This document shows, in pieces, positions 25,083-33,811 of a stretch of 64,000 nucleotides of DNA. The stretch spans positions 29,100 to 93,099 of the forward strand of contig NZ_JAEULY010000027.1 in the NCBI RefSeq assembly GCF_016793595.1. Direction: 5' to 3'. The notes under the pieces were generated by a model that had not been told where the DNA came from, ran no database searches, and saw only the letters and a list, made by a program, of their open reading frames with translations. Both the position numbers and the translations under genes were made by a program. Source of the DNA: Phreatobacter sp. (GTDB lineage Bacteria; Pseudomonadota; Alphaproteobacteria; Rhizobiales; Phreatobacteraceae). Numbering within the stretch: the stretch's first letter is position 1; every line of letters begins with the position of its first letter.

Positions 25083-25952
25083 CTATCCCTTCGTAGCGCC
25101 GTCCGCGAGGCCCTGGATCAGCCACTTTTGAACCAGCAGGGCAAAGACGACGACAGGAATTACCGTGATCGTGCCGACGGCTGTCAGGGCAGCCCAGTTC
25201 GCACCGTTGACGGTATCGCCCGCGATGCCGGCAATGGCGACTGGCATCGTCGAAGCAAAACGATTGGTGAGCACGAGCGCGAAGAGAAGTTCTTCCCACG
25301 CCAGGATCATGCTGAAGATCAGCGTGGACAGAAGGCCCGGCATCGAGATCGGCACGATGATCTTGAAGAACGCGCCATAGCGGGAACAGCCATCGATCAT
25401 GGCCGATTCTTCCAGTTCGCGGGGAAGCGATACGAAGAAGCTGCGCATGAGCCACATCACATAGGGGATGAGAAACGTGCAATACGCAAGGATGAGCGTG
25501 ATATGCTGGTCAGCCAGCCCCATCTTGCGCGCAACGAGGAACATCGGGACTGCGAGCGCAATGGGCGGAACGCCGCGCGAAAGCAGGATCAGCAGCCCGA
25601 ATGTGTGCGCACCCCGCATCTTGATGCGGGCAAGCGCATAGCCTGACATCGCGCCGACAATGATCGAGAGAACGCCCGCTCCGACAGCGACGATGACGGT
25701 ATTGATCAGTCGCCTGACAATATCGGCCCGTTGCAAGTACTCGACATAGGTCGAGATCGTGGGGGTGAAGAACAGCCTCGGTGGCGTGGTAAAGATGTCG
25801 ACCTGCTGCTTGAACGATGTCAACACCATCCAGAATATCGGAAAGAGAAAGAGCAGACTGACGAACACGCCGGCGGCGATGCGGACGTAATGCCCGTTGA
25901 TCTTGCGACGCGCAGGATGTTGTGGCTGGACGACGACTTCAGTCATTGTCAA
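25083..25952 (-). CDS. Sugar ABC transporter permease (MalG type)
   Basis: 289 residues, six hydrophobic segments. The EAA loop reads ELEESAMIDGCSRYGAFFKI near 195, before the last two helices, as in MalG/UgpE-type inner-membrane permeases. The start overlaps the stop of the preceding permease gene (ATGA). Forms the transport channel with the other permease. Confidence 0.92.
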   Translation of the reverse strand: MTMTEVVVQPQHPARRKINGHYVRIAAGVFVSLLFLFPIFWMVLTSFKQQVDIFTTPPRLFFTPTISTYVEYLQRADIVRRLINTVIVAVGAGVLSIIVGAMSGYALARIKMRGAHTFGLLILLSRGVPPIALAVPMFLVARKMGLADQHITLILAYCTFLIPYVMWLMRSFFVSLPRELEESAMIDGCSRYGAFFKIIVPISMPGLLSTLIFSMILAWEELLFALVLTNRFASTMPVAIAGIAGDTVNGANWAALTAVGTITVIPVVVFALLVQKWLIQGLADGATKG

Positions 25953-26860
25953 AACAGTTCCTCCAGCTTGCGGCTGCCGCGCAGAAACAGCCCAGTCAGG
26001 ATCATCGTCAACACCAGGACGATCATGACCATTGCTGCGGATTCAGCGAAGTGAAACGAGCGGAATGCTTCTTCATAGATGAAGAGGTTGATGACACTGG
26101 TTGCTTTCCCAGGGCCGCCAAAAGTTGAGGCTAGAACGATATCGAACAGTTTGACTGCGCCCAGCCAGCGGATCACGAAGGTGGCGGCGATGATCGGTAC
26201 CAGGAGCGGCAGCGCCACGGACCAGAGCGTCGCCCACCAGTTCGCGCCATCGATCTTGGCCGCCTCGAACACGTCGCGCGGCAAGGCGAGCAGCGCCGCT
26301 GTCGCAATCAGCACGATGAAGGGTGTCCAGCGCCAGGTATCGATGATGATGATCGTGGCCATCGCCAGTCGCGGGTCACCGAACCAGTCGAACGGACCGA
26401 TGCCGACGAGGCCGAGAAGGAAATTCATCGAGCCCCAGAGCGGATCGAGGATCATGCGCCAGATTCCACCCGCAACCACGGGGGCCACGACCATGGGAAT
26501 GATGAAGAGCGCGCGCAGCAGGCCACGGCCGCCCCACTCGGCGTTGATGAGAAAGGCGATACCGAAACCGAGCGCGACCTGTAGCGGCAAGGCAATGGCC
26601 AGATAGATCAGCGTGACGCGCAGCGACTCCCAGAATCGGTAGTCGTTGATGACGGTTTCGTAGTTCTCCCAGCCAACCCACTCGCCCGCGCCGAAGATCG
26701 ACATGTCGAAATAGGAGAAGCTGATCTGGAGCGTGTAGAACAGGGGGTAGGCGAGGACGGCCGCGAGCAAGACGATCGTCGGCAGCATGAACGACCAGCG
26801 GACGAGGAGATCCTTCCACTTGCCATGGCTGCGTCGCTTCACCAAAGCGGCATCCGTCAT
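25949..26860 (-). CDS. Sugar ABC transporter permease (MalF type)
   Basis: 303 residues with six to seven hydrophobic segments. The EAA loop (DVFEAAKIDGANWWATLWSV) near 200 is canonical for CUT1 permeases. The start overlaps the end of the gluconate-dehydrogenase-like small subunit gene, so transport and oxidation genes are translated together. Pairs with the MalG-type permease. Confidence 0.92.
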   Translation of the reverse strand: MTDAALVKRRSHGKWKDLLVRWSFMLPTIVLLAAVLAYPLFYTLQISFSYFDMSIFGAGEWVGWENYETVINDYRFWESLRVTLIYLAIALPLQVALGFGIAFLINAEWGGRGLLRALFIIPMVVAPVVAGGIWRMILDPLWGSMNFLLGLVGIGPFDWFGDPRLAMATIIIIDTWRWTPFIVLIATAALLALPRDVFEAAKIDGANWWATLWSVALPLLVPIIAATFVIRWLGAVKLFDIVLASTFGGPGKATSVINLFIYEEAFRSFHFAESAAMVMIVLVLTMILTGLFLRGSRKLEELF

Positions 26861-27333
26861 GGCGCCCTCCCCTCATCAGCGTCCCGGTAGATTTTTCCGC
26901 GCGCCCGGACAGGATCGAGGAGCGACCAGTCGCCCTCCTCGATCTCATAGCCTTTGGGAAACGGCGGTCGCGGCTCCATCCCGATGACCCGCAGGACCCG
27001 GTCATCGCGGTAGTAACACTGCGCGATTGCCAGCTCGAGAACCCCTGCAAGTGCCGGGCTTTCGGACCGGAACGTCGCAAGAAACGACCCGGGACCGGCG
27101 CTTCGCAGGGCATCCAGATTGCCGCCGGCGGCGGAATGGAGCGCATCCAGGATGCCGATCAGGACCGCTGTGTCGCGTCCTGTGGAAGCCAGGATATCGC
27201 TGACGATGGCGGCATCATTGGCACCCGGCAAGCCGGATTCCTCACATGGCGGGATCATCGCCCCGGCGATGGCGCGCAATGTCTCCTGCTGAACATCGCT
27301 GAAGGCGCTGGCAGATAGCTTGGTCATGACCAC
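26857..27333 (-). CDS. Gluconate 2-dehydrogenase subunit 3-like small protein
   Basis: 158 residues. The segment QQETLRAIAGAMIPPCEESG near the N-terminus and the helical remainder match the small (gamma) subunit family that accompanies FAD-dependent GMC sugar dehydrogenases. Members usually have a Tat signal that carries the complex to the periplasm; none is present here, since the protein begins MVMTKLSASAFSDV. The gene abuts the GMC oxidoreductase gene with no intergenic base. The pair is probably a cytoplasmic or atypically exported dehydrogenase. No cytochrome c subunit gene is nearby. Confidence 0.72.
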   Translation of the reverse strand: MVMTKLSASAFSDVQQETLRAIAGAMIPPCEESGLPGANDAAIVSDILASTGRDTAVLIGILDALHSAAGGNLDALRSAGPGSFLATFRSESPALAGVLELAIAQCYYRDDRVLRVIGMEPRPPFPKGYEIEEGDWSLLDPVRARGKIYRDADEGRAP

Positions 27334-28944
27334 TCAATCGAACAGGTTATGAATTCGCGCCTTGATCTGGTCGGCGACATAGAGGGCAATCGCCTGGATG
27401 GTCGAGGTCGGATTGACGCCTCCGGCAGTCACGAAAACGCTGCCGTCCACGATGAACAGGTTGCGAACGTCGTGGCTGCGCCCCCAGTCATTGACGACCG
27501 ACCGTTTTGGATCGAGCCCCATCCGTGCCGTGCCGAGCAGATGCCATCCCGCTGACGGCATCGGCGACTTTGCGGTGATCGCGCGCGCTCCCGCCGTCTT
27601 CAGGATTTCGGTCGCGCGGGCGATCGAGTGATCCAGCATCTTCTGAGAGTTTTCCCCGAGCCGATACGTGATCTTCGGCGCGGGAATGCCGTCTGAATCG
27701 GTCAGTTGGGGGTCGAGTGTGACCCGGTTGATCTCCTCGGGGAGATCCTCGCAGATCGACACCATACCGGCGCTGCGCTCGAAGAGGCGTCGAAACCCGG
27801 CGTGATGTCCCTCGCCCCACGGAATCAACCCGTCCGCCATCCCGGCGGTCGCGGTCGAAACGGGACCGAGCCCGCGCGAGAACTGGTAGCAATAGCCCCG
27901 CACGAAGCCGCGCGACGCATCGGTCTCGTAGAACTCCATGCTCCACGCACCAATTCTCGGGCCCCGATAGGCATCGAGCTTATCGTCGAAATAGCCCCTG
28001 ATCTGGCCATAGGGGTGGAACATCAGGTTCTTGCCGACGAGCCCGCTCGAGTTAGCCAACCCCTCCGGAAACTGTTCCGAAGCCGAGTTCAGCAGCAGCC
28101 GTGGCGTGCCCACGCCATTGCAGGCGACGATGACGATTGCCGCGGGCTGAAAGCGCTCGATACCGTCCGGATCGACGTAATGGGCGCCCGTTGCCATTCG
28201 GTCGGCATCGGTCTCGATCCGCCGCACGCGACACCGCGTCCGCAGCTCGACGCGCGCGCGAATGGCCTTCGGCCAGTACGAACCGTCGGTGCTGGATTTG
28301 GCACCCTGCGCACAGCCATGGAGGCAGTGCCCCAGATTGATGCACGGAGCACGATCATCATAGGTCTGGGTGTTGATGGCCGCATCGGATGGCCACCAGT
28401 GCCAGCCCAGCTGGTTCATCGCCCCGCCAAGCACAGCGCCGGTACGCCCCAGCGGCAAGGGCGGCATCTGCGCCGATTTGGGCGGGTAGGCCGGATCTCC
28501 CTCAAGCCCGGCAACACCCGTCATCTCGTCATTCTGGGCGTAGTAGGGCTCCAGGGTCTCGTAGCTGATCGGCCAGTCGTCGGCGACGCCATCGAGAGAG
28601 CGCACGCGGAAATCAGAAGGATGAAGGCGGGGAAAATGCCCGGCATAGAGTATCGTGCCACCCCCGACGCCATTGAAATTGGCGACCTTGATAGGGCTGT
28701 CGTCCTCGTTGATCGGATAGTCCTCCGGCAGCCCGCGACGGTTGGGGCTGACGGAAAAGTCGCCAAATTGCCGGGCCTCCCAGTCGCGGCCCGTGGTCGG
28801 GAATTCCGTCGGCTTGACCCAATCACCCTGCTCGAGACACAGAATTCTCATCCTCGTGTCGGCAAGGCTCCAGGCAACGGCGGCGCCAGAAGCACCGCCG
28901 CCGATGATCAGAACGTCCACGGGATCGTTGACTGCGCCCGTCAT
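27334..28944 (-). CDS. GMC-family flavin oxidoreductase (sugar/sugar-acid dehydrogenase type)
   Basis: 536 residues. FAD motif VLIIGGGASGAAVAWSLAD near 10-28, VGGGTILYAGHFPRLHPSDF near 92, a CLHGCAQGAKSS cluster near 210 and a C-terminal NPTSTIQAIALYVAD. The segment AGWHLLGTARMG with downstream VDGSVF holds the His/Asn active-site region. The closest match by eye is to large subunits of gluconate or 2-ketogluconate dehydrogenase-like enzymes. It has no signal peptide. Together with its small partner it should oxidise the imported sugar or acid, passing electrons to an unknown acceptor. 32 bases downstream of the enolase-superfamily gene. Confidence 0.87.
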   Translation of the reverse strand: MTGAVNDPVDVLIIGGGASGAAVAWSLADTRMRILCLEQGDWVKPTEFPTTGRDWEARQFGDFSVSPNRRGLPEDYPINEDDSPIKVANFNGVGGGTILYAGHFPRLHPSDFRVRSLDGVADDWPISYETLEPYYAQNDEMTGVAGLEGDPAYPPKSAQMPPLPLGRTGAVLGGAMNQLGWHWWPSDAAINTQTYDDRAPCINLGHCLHGCAQGAKSSTDGSYWPKAIRARVELRTRCRVRRIETDADRMATGAHYVDPDGIERFQPAAIVIVACNGVGTPRLLLNSASEQFPEGLANSSGLVGKNLMFHPYGQIRGYFDDKLDAYRGPRIGAWSMEFYETDASRGFVRGYCYQFSRGLGPVSTATAGMADGLIPWGEGHHAGFRRLFERSAGMVSICEDLPEEINRVTLDPQLTDSDGIPAPKITYRLGENSQKMLDHSIARATEILKTAGARAITAKSPMPSAGWHLLGTARMGLDPKRSVVNDWGRSHDVRNLFIVDGSVFVTAGGVNPTSTIQAIALYVADQIKARIHNLFD

Positions 28945-28976
28945 TGCACTGAGGTTCCTTTCGCCTCTTTACCGAC

Positions 28977-30200
28977 TCAGGAGCCCAGTCGCGCGACGGC
29001 GATCTGCTGGACAAAGCCTGCGTTCACGGGCGGATGGGCAAGCAGCGCCTCCTCGATCGGCTCGGTGCCCCAACCCGGACGATCCGGAATGATGAGGTGA
29101 CCGTCGACGAACTCGGGGACATGCGTGAACAGTTCGTGATCCCATGCGACCCGGTCAATGTCCGTTTCCATGATCCGCAGATTGGGAACGGCCGCGCAGA
29201 AATGCGCATTCATCATCGTGCAGAGATGACCGTAGAAGTTGTGGCAAGCCACATTGGTTTCATACGCCTCTGCCGCCGCAGCGATCTTCATCGACTGCCA
29301 CACGCCATTCCAGGGCGTATCGACGATGGCGACATCAACCGACTGCGCACGGAAGTAGGGCAGGAACTGCTGCAGGCCGATCAGGGTCTCGCAGGATGCG
29401 ATCGGATGAGCGCTCTTCGAGCGGATCAGCGCAAGCGCCTCGGGATCGAGCGTGTCAAGTTCGACCCAGAAAATGTCGAGATCGTTGATCTCACGCAGGA
29501 TCTCGATATAGCCCTCGGTCCGCGCGTTGAAGTTCAGATCGAGCAGGATGTCGATGTCCGGCCCGGCCTCCTCGCGGATCACCTCCAGGTGGCGCCGCAA
29601 GTTCTTGCGCAGCCGCCGCTCGACATTCCGCCCGCCCTCGAAGGGCCGGCCGAAACCCGGGGCCCAGCCGGAGATCCGATCGTTCTCGTCGTAGTTGAAG
29701 ATATTCGTCTTGAGGCCGGTGAAGCCCCGCTCGCCAACCTCACGGGAAATCTGGCGAACGCCCTCGATGTCGAAGATCGGCGGCGAGAAGTGCTCGGTGC
29801 GTGCGCGGTACGAGACGAAGTGAGACCAGTAGACCCGCACCTTGTCGCGAACCTTGCCACCAAGCAGGGTGTAGCAGGGAACGCCGAGCGCTTTCGCCTT
29901 GATGTCCAGCAAGGCGTTCTCGATGGCGCCGAGCGCCTGCCCGACAACACCGCCCGAACCGGGTCGGGTGACATTGCGCAGATCCTCACGGATCAGCTCG
30001 TGATGCATCGCATCCTGGCCAATCAGCCGGTGCTTGAGCTGATTGATCGCAGCTTCCACACCCGGCGACCCGAAATTCTGGTCGAACTCGCTCCAGCCGA
30101 CGATCCCGTCTTGGGTGGTGATCTTCAGGAAGAAGTAATTCCGCCAGGAATTGCTGCAGGAAAGGGTCTTGACCTCTTTGATGAGGGCCTTTGTCGTCAT
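28977..30200 (-). CDS. Enolase-superfamily enzyme of the mandelate racemase group (probable acid-sugar dehydratase)
   Basis: 407 residues. The N-terminal capping domain ends before the barrel. The barrel shows a GLKTNIF lysine strand, metal ligands Asp (LLDLNF), Glu (WVELD) and Glu (ASCETL), and His in ACHNFYGHL, matching the MR subgroup. Such enzymes abstract the proton next to a carboxylate, mostly to dehydrate aldonic or aldaric acids. The start at 30200 (MTTKALIKEV) is preferred to a 16-codon extension. Its place next to a GMC dehydrogenase suggests the order: sugar oxidised to acid, then dehydrated. The substrate is unknown. Confidence 0.87.
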   Translation of the reverse strand: MTTKALIKEVKTLSCSNSWRNYFFLKITTQDGIVGWSEFDQNFGSPGVEAAINQLKHRLIGQDAMHHELIREDLRNVTRPGSGGVVGQALGAIENALLDIKAKALGVPCYTLLGGKVRDKVRVYWSHFVSYRARTEHFSPPIFDIEGVRQISREVGERGFTGLKTNIFNYDENDRISGWAPGFGRPFEGGRNVERRLRKNLRRHLEVIREEAGPDIDILLDLNFNARTEGYIEILREINDLDIFWVELDTLDPEALALIRSKSAHPIASCETLIGLQQFLPYFRAQSVDVAIVDTPWNGVWQSMKIAAAAEAYETNVACHNFYGHLCTMMNAHFCAAVPNLRIMETDIDRVAWDHELFTHVPEFVDGHLIIPDRPGWGTEPIEEALLAHPPVNAGFVQQIAVARLGS

Positions 30201-30271
30201 GACATTCTCAATCTTGGTTTGAGACTGATGGAGCTGCAGCCGGGGCAAGCAGTGAGGTGACGGAATGCACG

Positions 30272-30293
30272 GCCCGCCCGCCGGGTGGCGGGC
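30272..30293 (-). terminator. Intergenic hairpin after the binding-protein gene
   Basis: GCCCGCC (30272-30278) pairs with GGCGGGC (30287-30293) across an 8-base loop, between the binding-protein stop and the enolase-family start. There is no T-run. Such hairpins often stabilise the abundant binding-protein mRNA and attenuate the downstream genes. Confidence 0.4.
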
Positions 30294-30355
30294 GCGCCAG
30301 AGCTGTAAAGGTCGCCAATGGACTCCGCTTGCCCACGAGCGAGGCCTTGCAAGGG

Positions 30356-31705
30356 CTACCGGAGAATGCGGCTGATGCGCCGCGCGGCTACATCGAGTGC
30401 CGCCTTGGGAGTGACCTGCCCGGCCAGAGCCCGCGCGATTTCATCGGCGAGAATCTGCTGCGTCGCGTCGGAGCGCGGGCTCCTGATCCGCCACATCTTG
30501 CCTTTCGCAGCCACGTCATAGGCCTGCTGAAGCGCGATATAGACGGGCTTCATCCAGTCCTCGCTCGGGGCGGTCAACGTCGACTTGCGTGCCGGGAACG
30601 AACCTGCCAGCGCGGCATTGACGGCCTCTCCCTTCTTGGAGGTCAGCCACTCCAGGAACGCCCAGGATGCCTTCATCTTCTTGGTCTTGGCGCCAATGCC
30701 CGCAGTCCAGATGCCGCGATGCGTGCCCGGACCCGCGGTGCCGACGGGCATCACCTGCATCCCGAGCTCCTTCAGGGTCAGGACCGATGCCCTCGTATCG
30801 ATACCCGACGCCTTGTACACGCTGCCCCACATGAACATCGTGGCAACGGCGCCCTGACGGAATGTCTGAAGCGACTCCTGGAGGCCGTGCCCGAGGGAAC
30901 CGGGCGGGGCGTAGTCCAGCAGCTTCCGGTGCATTTCGAGAGCAGCCACGCCGATCTCGTTGTTGAAGATGGGCGCGCCCTTGTCGTCCAGCAGCGCACC
31001 GCCGTTGGAGTTCATGATGGCTTGCCAGATCGTCGGGGTGAGCTGATCGCGGACGAAGAACGTATCGACAGCCCATGCATCGGTGGTGCCGTCGCCGTTC
31101 ATGTCCTGAACCAGCTTGGGGGCCTGTTCGAAATACTGCTTCCAGGTCAGCTGCGGCGTCGGCTCGGGCAGACCCGCCTTCTGATAGTGCGCCCGATTGT
31201 AGAACATCATCAGCATGTTCGAGCGGACCGGGATGCTGTACTGCTTGCCGCCCCACTCGCCCGATGCCAGCGGCGCAGGATTGAAATCAGCCCATTCGTA
31301 GTCCGCTGCGGTGATCGGCGCGACCTTCGGCCCCTTCAGATCAACCAGGGCGCCCAGCTGCGCCAGCTGCGGCGTCCAGGGATCGTCGATCACCAGAACG
31401 TCGTATTCGGGGTTGGTGCTGGTCGCTTCGAGCATCAGCTTCGCGAGATGCTCGTTATAGGGCACGCCGTCGATGGTGACGCGGATGTGGGGGTAGATCT
31501 TGTTGAACTCGGGCACGAGCACGGTTTGCCATGTGTGCGAGAAGGCGGCGTTGGCAATGACACGAAGCTCGACAGGCGCCCCGCTCGTCCCCAGCTCGTT
31601 GTCCGCCTGAGCCCCATCAACGGTCAGTGCCATCGCCGTCAAGGCGGTGGCGGCTCCACCCAACACCGAACGCCGGGACGGGCCAACCCTCATCTTGCCA
31701 TTCAT
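30356..31705 (-). CDS. Extracellular sugar-binding protein with Tat-like signal
   Basis: 449 residues, solute-binding family 1. The N-terminus carries a twin-arginine signal (SRRSVLGGAATALTAMALTV), then mature VELRVIANAAFSHTWQTVLV. VTIDGVPYNEHLAKLMLEAT and DVLVIDDPWTPQLA follow, with a C-terminal hinge ending in PRSDATQQILADEIARAL. The ATG at 31705 has GGAGGA upstream; the 49-codon extension is rejected. First gene of the sugar operon, behind a clear promoter. A folded, Tat-exported binding protein is less common than Sec export. Confidence 0.9.
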   Translation of the reverse strand: MNGKMRVGPSRRSVLGGAATALTAMALTVDGAQADNELGTSGAPVELRVIANAAFSHTWQTVLVPEFNKIYPHIRVTIDGVPYNEHLAKLMLEATSTNPEYDVLVIDDPWTPQLAQLGALVDLKGPKVAPITAADYEWADFNPAPLASGEWGGKQYSIPVRSNMLMMFYNRAHYQKAGLPEPTPQLTWKQYFEQAPKLVQDMNGDGTTDAWAVDTFFVRDQLTPTIWQAIMNSNGGALLDDKGAPIFNNEIGVAALEMHRKLLDYAPPGSLGHGLQESLQTFRQGAVATMFMWGSVYKASGIDTRASVLTLKELGMQVMPVGTAGPGTHRGIWTAGIGAKTKKMKASWAFLEWLTSKKGEAVNAALAGSFPARKSTLTAPSEDWMKPVYIALQQAYDVAAKGKMWRIRSPRSDATQQILADEIARALAGQVTPKAALDVAARRISRILR

Positions 31706-31753
31706 AACCAAGCTTCCTCCGTACGAGACTTCTAGGATCTTCGATTTTTCTGT

Positions 31754-31782
31754 ATTTGATGTTATATATGATATTTGGTCAA
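31754..31782 (-). promoter_or_regulatory. Promoter of the sugar operon with operator-like palindrome in the spacer
   Basis: On the minus strand a -35-like TTGACC (31777-31782) is followed after exactly 17 bases by a -10-like TCAAAT (31754-31759). The spacer holds an imperfect palindrome, ATATCATATATAACAT (31759-31774, 12 of 16 positions symmetric), a plausible site for the operon's own GntR regulator. The start codon lies 49 bases further on. Confidence 0.5.
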
Positions 31783-31944
31783 GGGGGCCTAACGGATGAG
31801 GCTGCCCGGTGGGGTTCACGCAGCGGGTCGTCGCGGTAAGCCAAAATGGCATTATGATACCGCGACCACTCGACCCGAGAGGTGCTGGACGTGCAACCGC
31901 GTGAGCGCAGCGCTGCGTTGATGGAAAGGCCCGGGCGCTCCAGG

Positions 31945-32304
31945 TCCATACGCGACGCGATCCGCGATGTCGGTTTGCCGCTGGACTGACAGCCGCACGG
32001 GCGGCGGAAGGCGGCCGGCCGCCTTCCGCCGAGCACAGCTCACGAGATCATGTCGCCCCTCGGACACAAGAGCCCTGCAGCAGCCGAGCGATACACGCTC
32101 GAGGCTGATCAAGCCCGATTTGCAAGCGCCGCGATCCACAAGCTGGAAGAACCAGCGCGAGCAAGAACTCCCCAACCAAGCGCCGCGAGGTTAGGAAAGC
32201 CGCGAAAGCGAAGGGAGGATGAATATGCAGGGAAAGTGGATGGCGCTCCCTACGGGAGGGCACGCCAAGTGGCATCTAAGTTCTTAATATGCTTGAATCG
32301 TTGA
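31945..32304 (+). pseudogene. C-terminal remnant of a phage-type tyrosine integrase
   Basis: The frame reads SIRDAIRDVGLPLD, a TGA (31987-31989), then QPHGRRKAAGRL, TAHEIMSPLGHKSP and AAERYTLEADQARFASAA. This is the C-terminal catalytic part of a tyrosine recombinase: the HxxR box, the LGHK box and the catalytic Tyr in ERYT. The in-frame stop replaces what is usually Cys, several residues are missing between the boxes, and no N-terminal part is seen upstream. The frame runs through the first att-like repeat (32241-32257). It marks an older integration at this site. The rest of 31783-32383 has no gene I can support. Confidence 0.75.
32241..32257. repeat. att-like direct repeat, copy 1
   Basis: TGGCGCTCCCTACGGGA, identical to the copy at 38526-38542. 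Read on the minus strand it ends in ...GGGAGCGCCA, like the 3' end of a tRNA including CCA. It lies 127 bases upstream of an integrase gene. It is the probable left attachment site of a 6.3-kb island. Confidence 0.7.
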
Positions 32305-32383
32305 TGTTTTCAAGCTTGCGCGGGGGATAACTCTGGGGGATAGATGGGGGATTGCAGCCCCTTTTCGCAGTGCAGGCAGGCCC

Positions 32384-33811
32384 ATGGCATCGAAGGCAAA
32401 ACCCCGCATCGGCTCCCACCTCGAATGGCACGGAAACAAGCTCCGCGTCGTGGTCATGGTGCCCCCTTCCCTGCAGGAGCGTGTGGGCTCCACGAAGCTC
32501 CGCGAGGCGCTCGGCACTGGCGACCCCAAGGTGGCCGAGGCCCTCAAGCATGGCGTCATCCAGCGCCTCAAGGACCGCATTCAGGCGGCGCACAGGGGCA
32601 CCCTGCCCTCACCCATCACCAAGCAGGCAATGCAGTGGCGTGAGGCCATCGCGCTGAACCCCGGCACCGGGGAGCCGCAAGAGGTTACAGCGCTGGACGT
32701 GCTCATTGAGGACGTGTTGCCGGGGATCATCGCGAAGCATGGCGAGGACCAAGCGGAACATATGCTGGCCATCGTGGAGGGCCGGCTGACGCCTCTGTCG
32801 CTTTATGTCGATGAGATGGCGGCGACCCGAAAGTACCCTGCCCGCACCGAGGCCAAGCTACGGCACGCCATGAAGCTCCTGACGGAGTGGTGCGAGCAAA
32901 AGGGTTTGGCGGCTGCCGTCGAAACGTTCGACCGGAAGACCACCTACGCCTACTTCCAAGAGGTGTTCGTGCAGGCCGGGAAGAACCCCGAGACCGCGAA
33001 CGACCAGTTGAAGTGGTACGGCCGGTTCTGGAAATGGATGGTCGAGGCTGGTCACCTTGCCGAGGGTGCCGCGAACCCGTGGCAGGGTCGGCGCATGAAG
33101 TCCGACAGGAAGAAGCGTGAGGCACAGGGACAGGCCAAGAGGCCCTTCACGGACGATGAGGTCTTCATCCTACTGCGGGACATCAAGGACCAGCCCATAC
33201 CGGACTTCGCTAGGGTCGCTGCCCTGTCGGGGATGCGCCCAACCGAGATTGCCAGTCTGACGGTTGCGGACAGCAAGGGCGGCATGTTCACCGTACGTGA
33301 CGGCAAGACCGTCAGCGCCATCCGACGCGTTCCAATCCACCCGGCAATCGCCACCATCGTAAAGGAGCGGATGGCTGGCGCTGGCGATGATGAGCCGCTT
33401 TTCCGTGATCTCCCCGGGAAAGCCTCCGACACCCGTGGGCCTTACGCTGCCCTGTCCCAACGGTTCACGCGTCGCAGGCGCGAGTTGAAAATCGGAGAGA
33501 CCATCACCAACAGCAAGCAGGAGACGGTGGACTTCTACTCGTTCCGGCGATGGTTCATGAAGAAGGCTGGCGATGTGCTCGCCCAAGGCGGTGCGGGCTT
33601 CACGCCATGGACCATCGCGGAGGTCGTCGGTCACAGTAAGGAGAGCGGCGAGCTTCCGCTGGGACTGACCATGGGGCGCTACCCCGGGCCGGCATCGGAC
33701 GCGGCGAAGATGGCCTGTATCGAAGCTGTGATGCTTCCGACCAAGCTCTCTAAGCCGCGCCCGGAGGCCGAAGCCGTTACCGGCGAGACACCTTCACCAG
33801 TCCAAGGCTGA
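32384..33811 (+). CDS. Tyrosine recombinase/integrase 1
   Basis: 475 residues. An N-terminal DNA-binding and core-binding region (to ~240) is followed by a catalytic domain. The first Arg sits in LSGMRPTEIASL (~285), the HxxR box reads YSFRRWF (~385) with Tyr instead of His, then VVGHSKE, and the nucleophile Tyr is in MGRYPGP (~435). DUF6538/Rhizobiales-type phage integrases often have such a variant box. It lies just inside att copy 1, as expected for an island integrase. Its 3' end overlaps the convergent DUF3102 gene by 35 bases. Confidence 0.9.
   Translation: MASKAKPRIGSHLEWHGNKLRVVVMVPPSLQERVGSTKLREALGTGDPKVAEALKHGVIQRLKDRIQAAHRGTLPSPITKQAMQWREAIALNPGTGEPQEVTALDVLIEDVLPGIIAKHGEDQAEHMLAIVEGRLTPLSLYVDEMAATRKYPARTEAKLRHAMKLLTEWCEQKGLAAAVETFDRKTTYAYFQEVFVQAGKNPETANDQLKWYGRFWKWMVEAGHLAEGAANPWQGRRMKSDRKKREAQGQAKRPFTDDEVFILLRDIKDQPIPDFARVAALSGMRPTEIASLTVADSKGGMFTVRDGKTVSAIRRVPIHPAIATIVKERMAGAGDDEPLFRDLPGKASDTRGPYAALSQRFTRRRRELKIGETITNSKQETVDFYSFRRWFMKKAGDVLAQGGAGFTPWTIAEVVGHSKESGELPLGLTMGRYPGPASDAAKMACIEAVMLPTKLSKPRPEAEAVTGETPSPVQG

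Noticed and set aside
31779..32036. Minus-strand 85-residue ORF upstream of the sugar operon
   Set aside because: It overlaps the promoter of the binding-protein gene and the integrase remnant; no motif.
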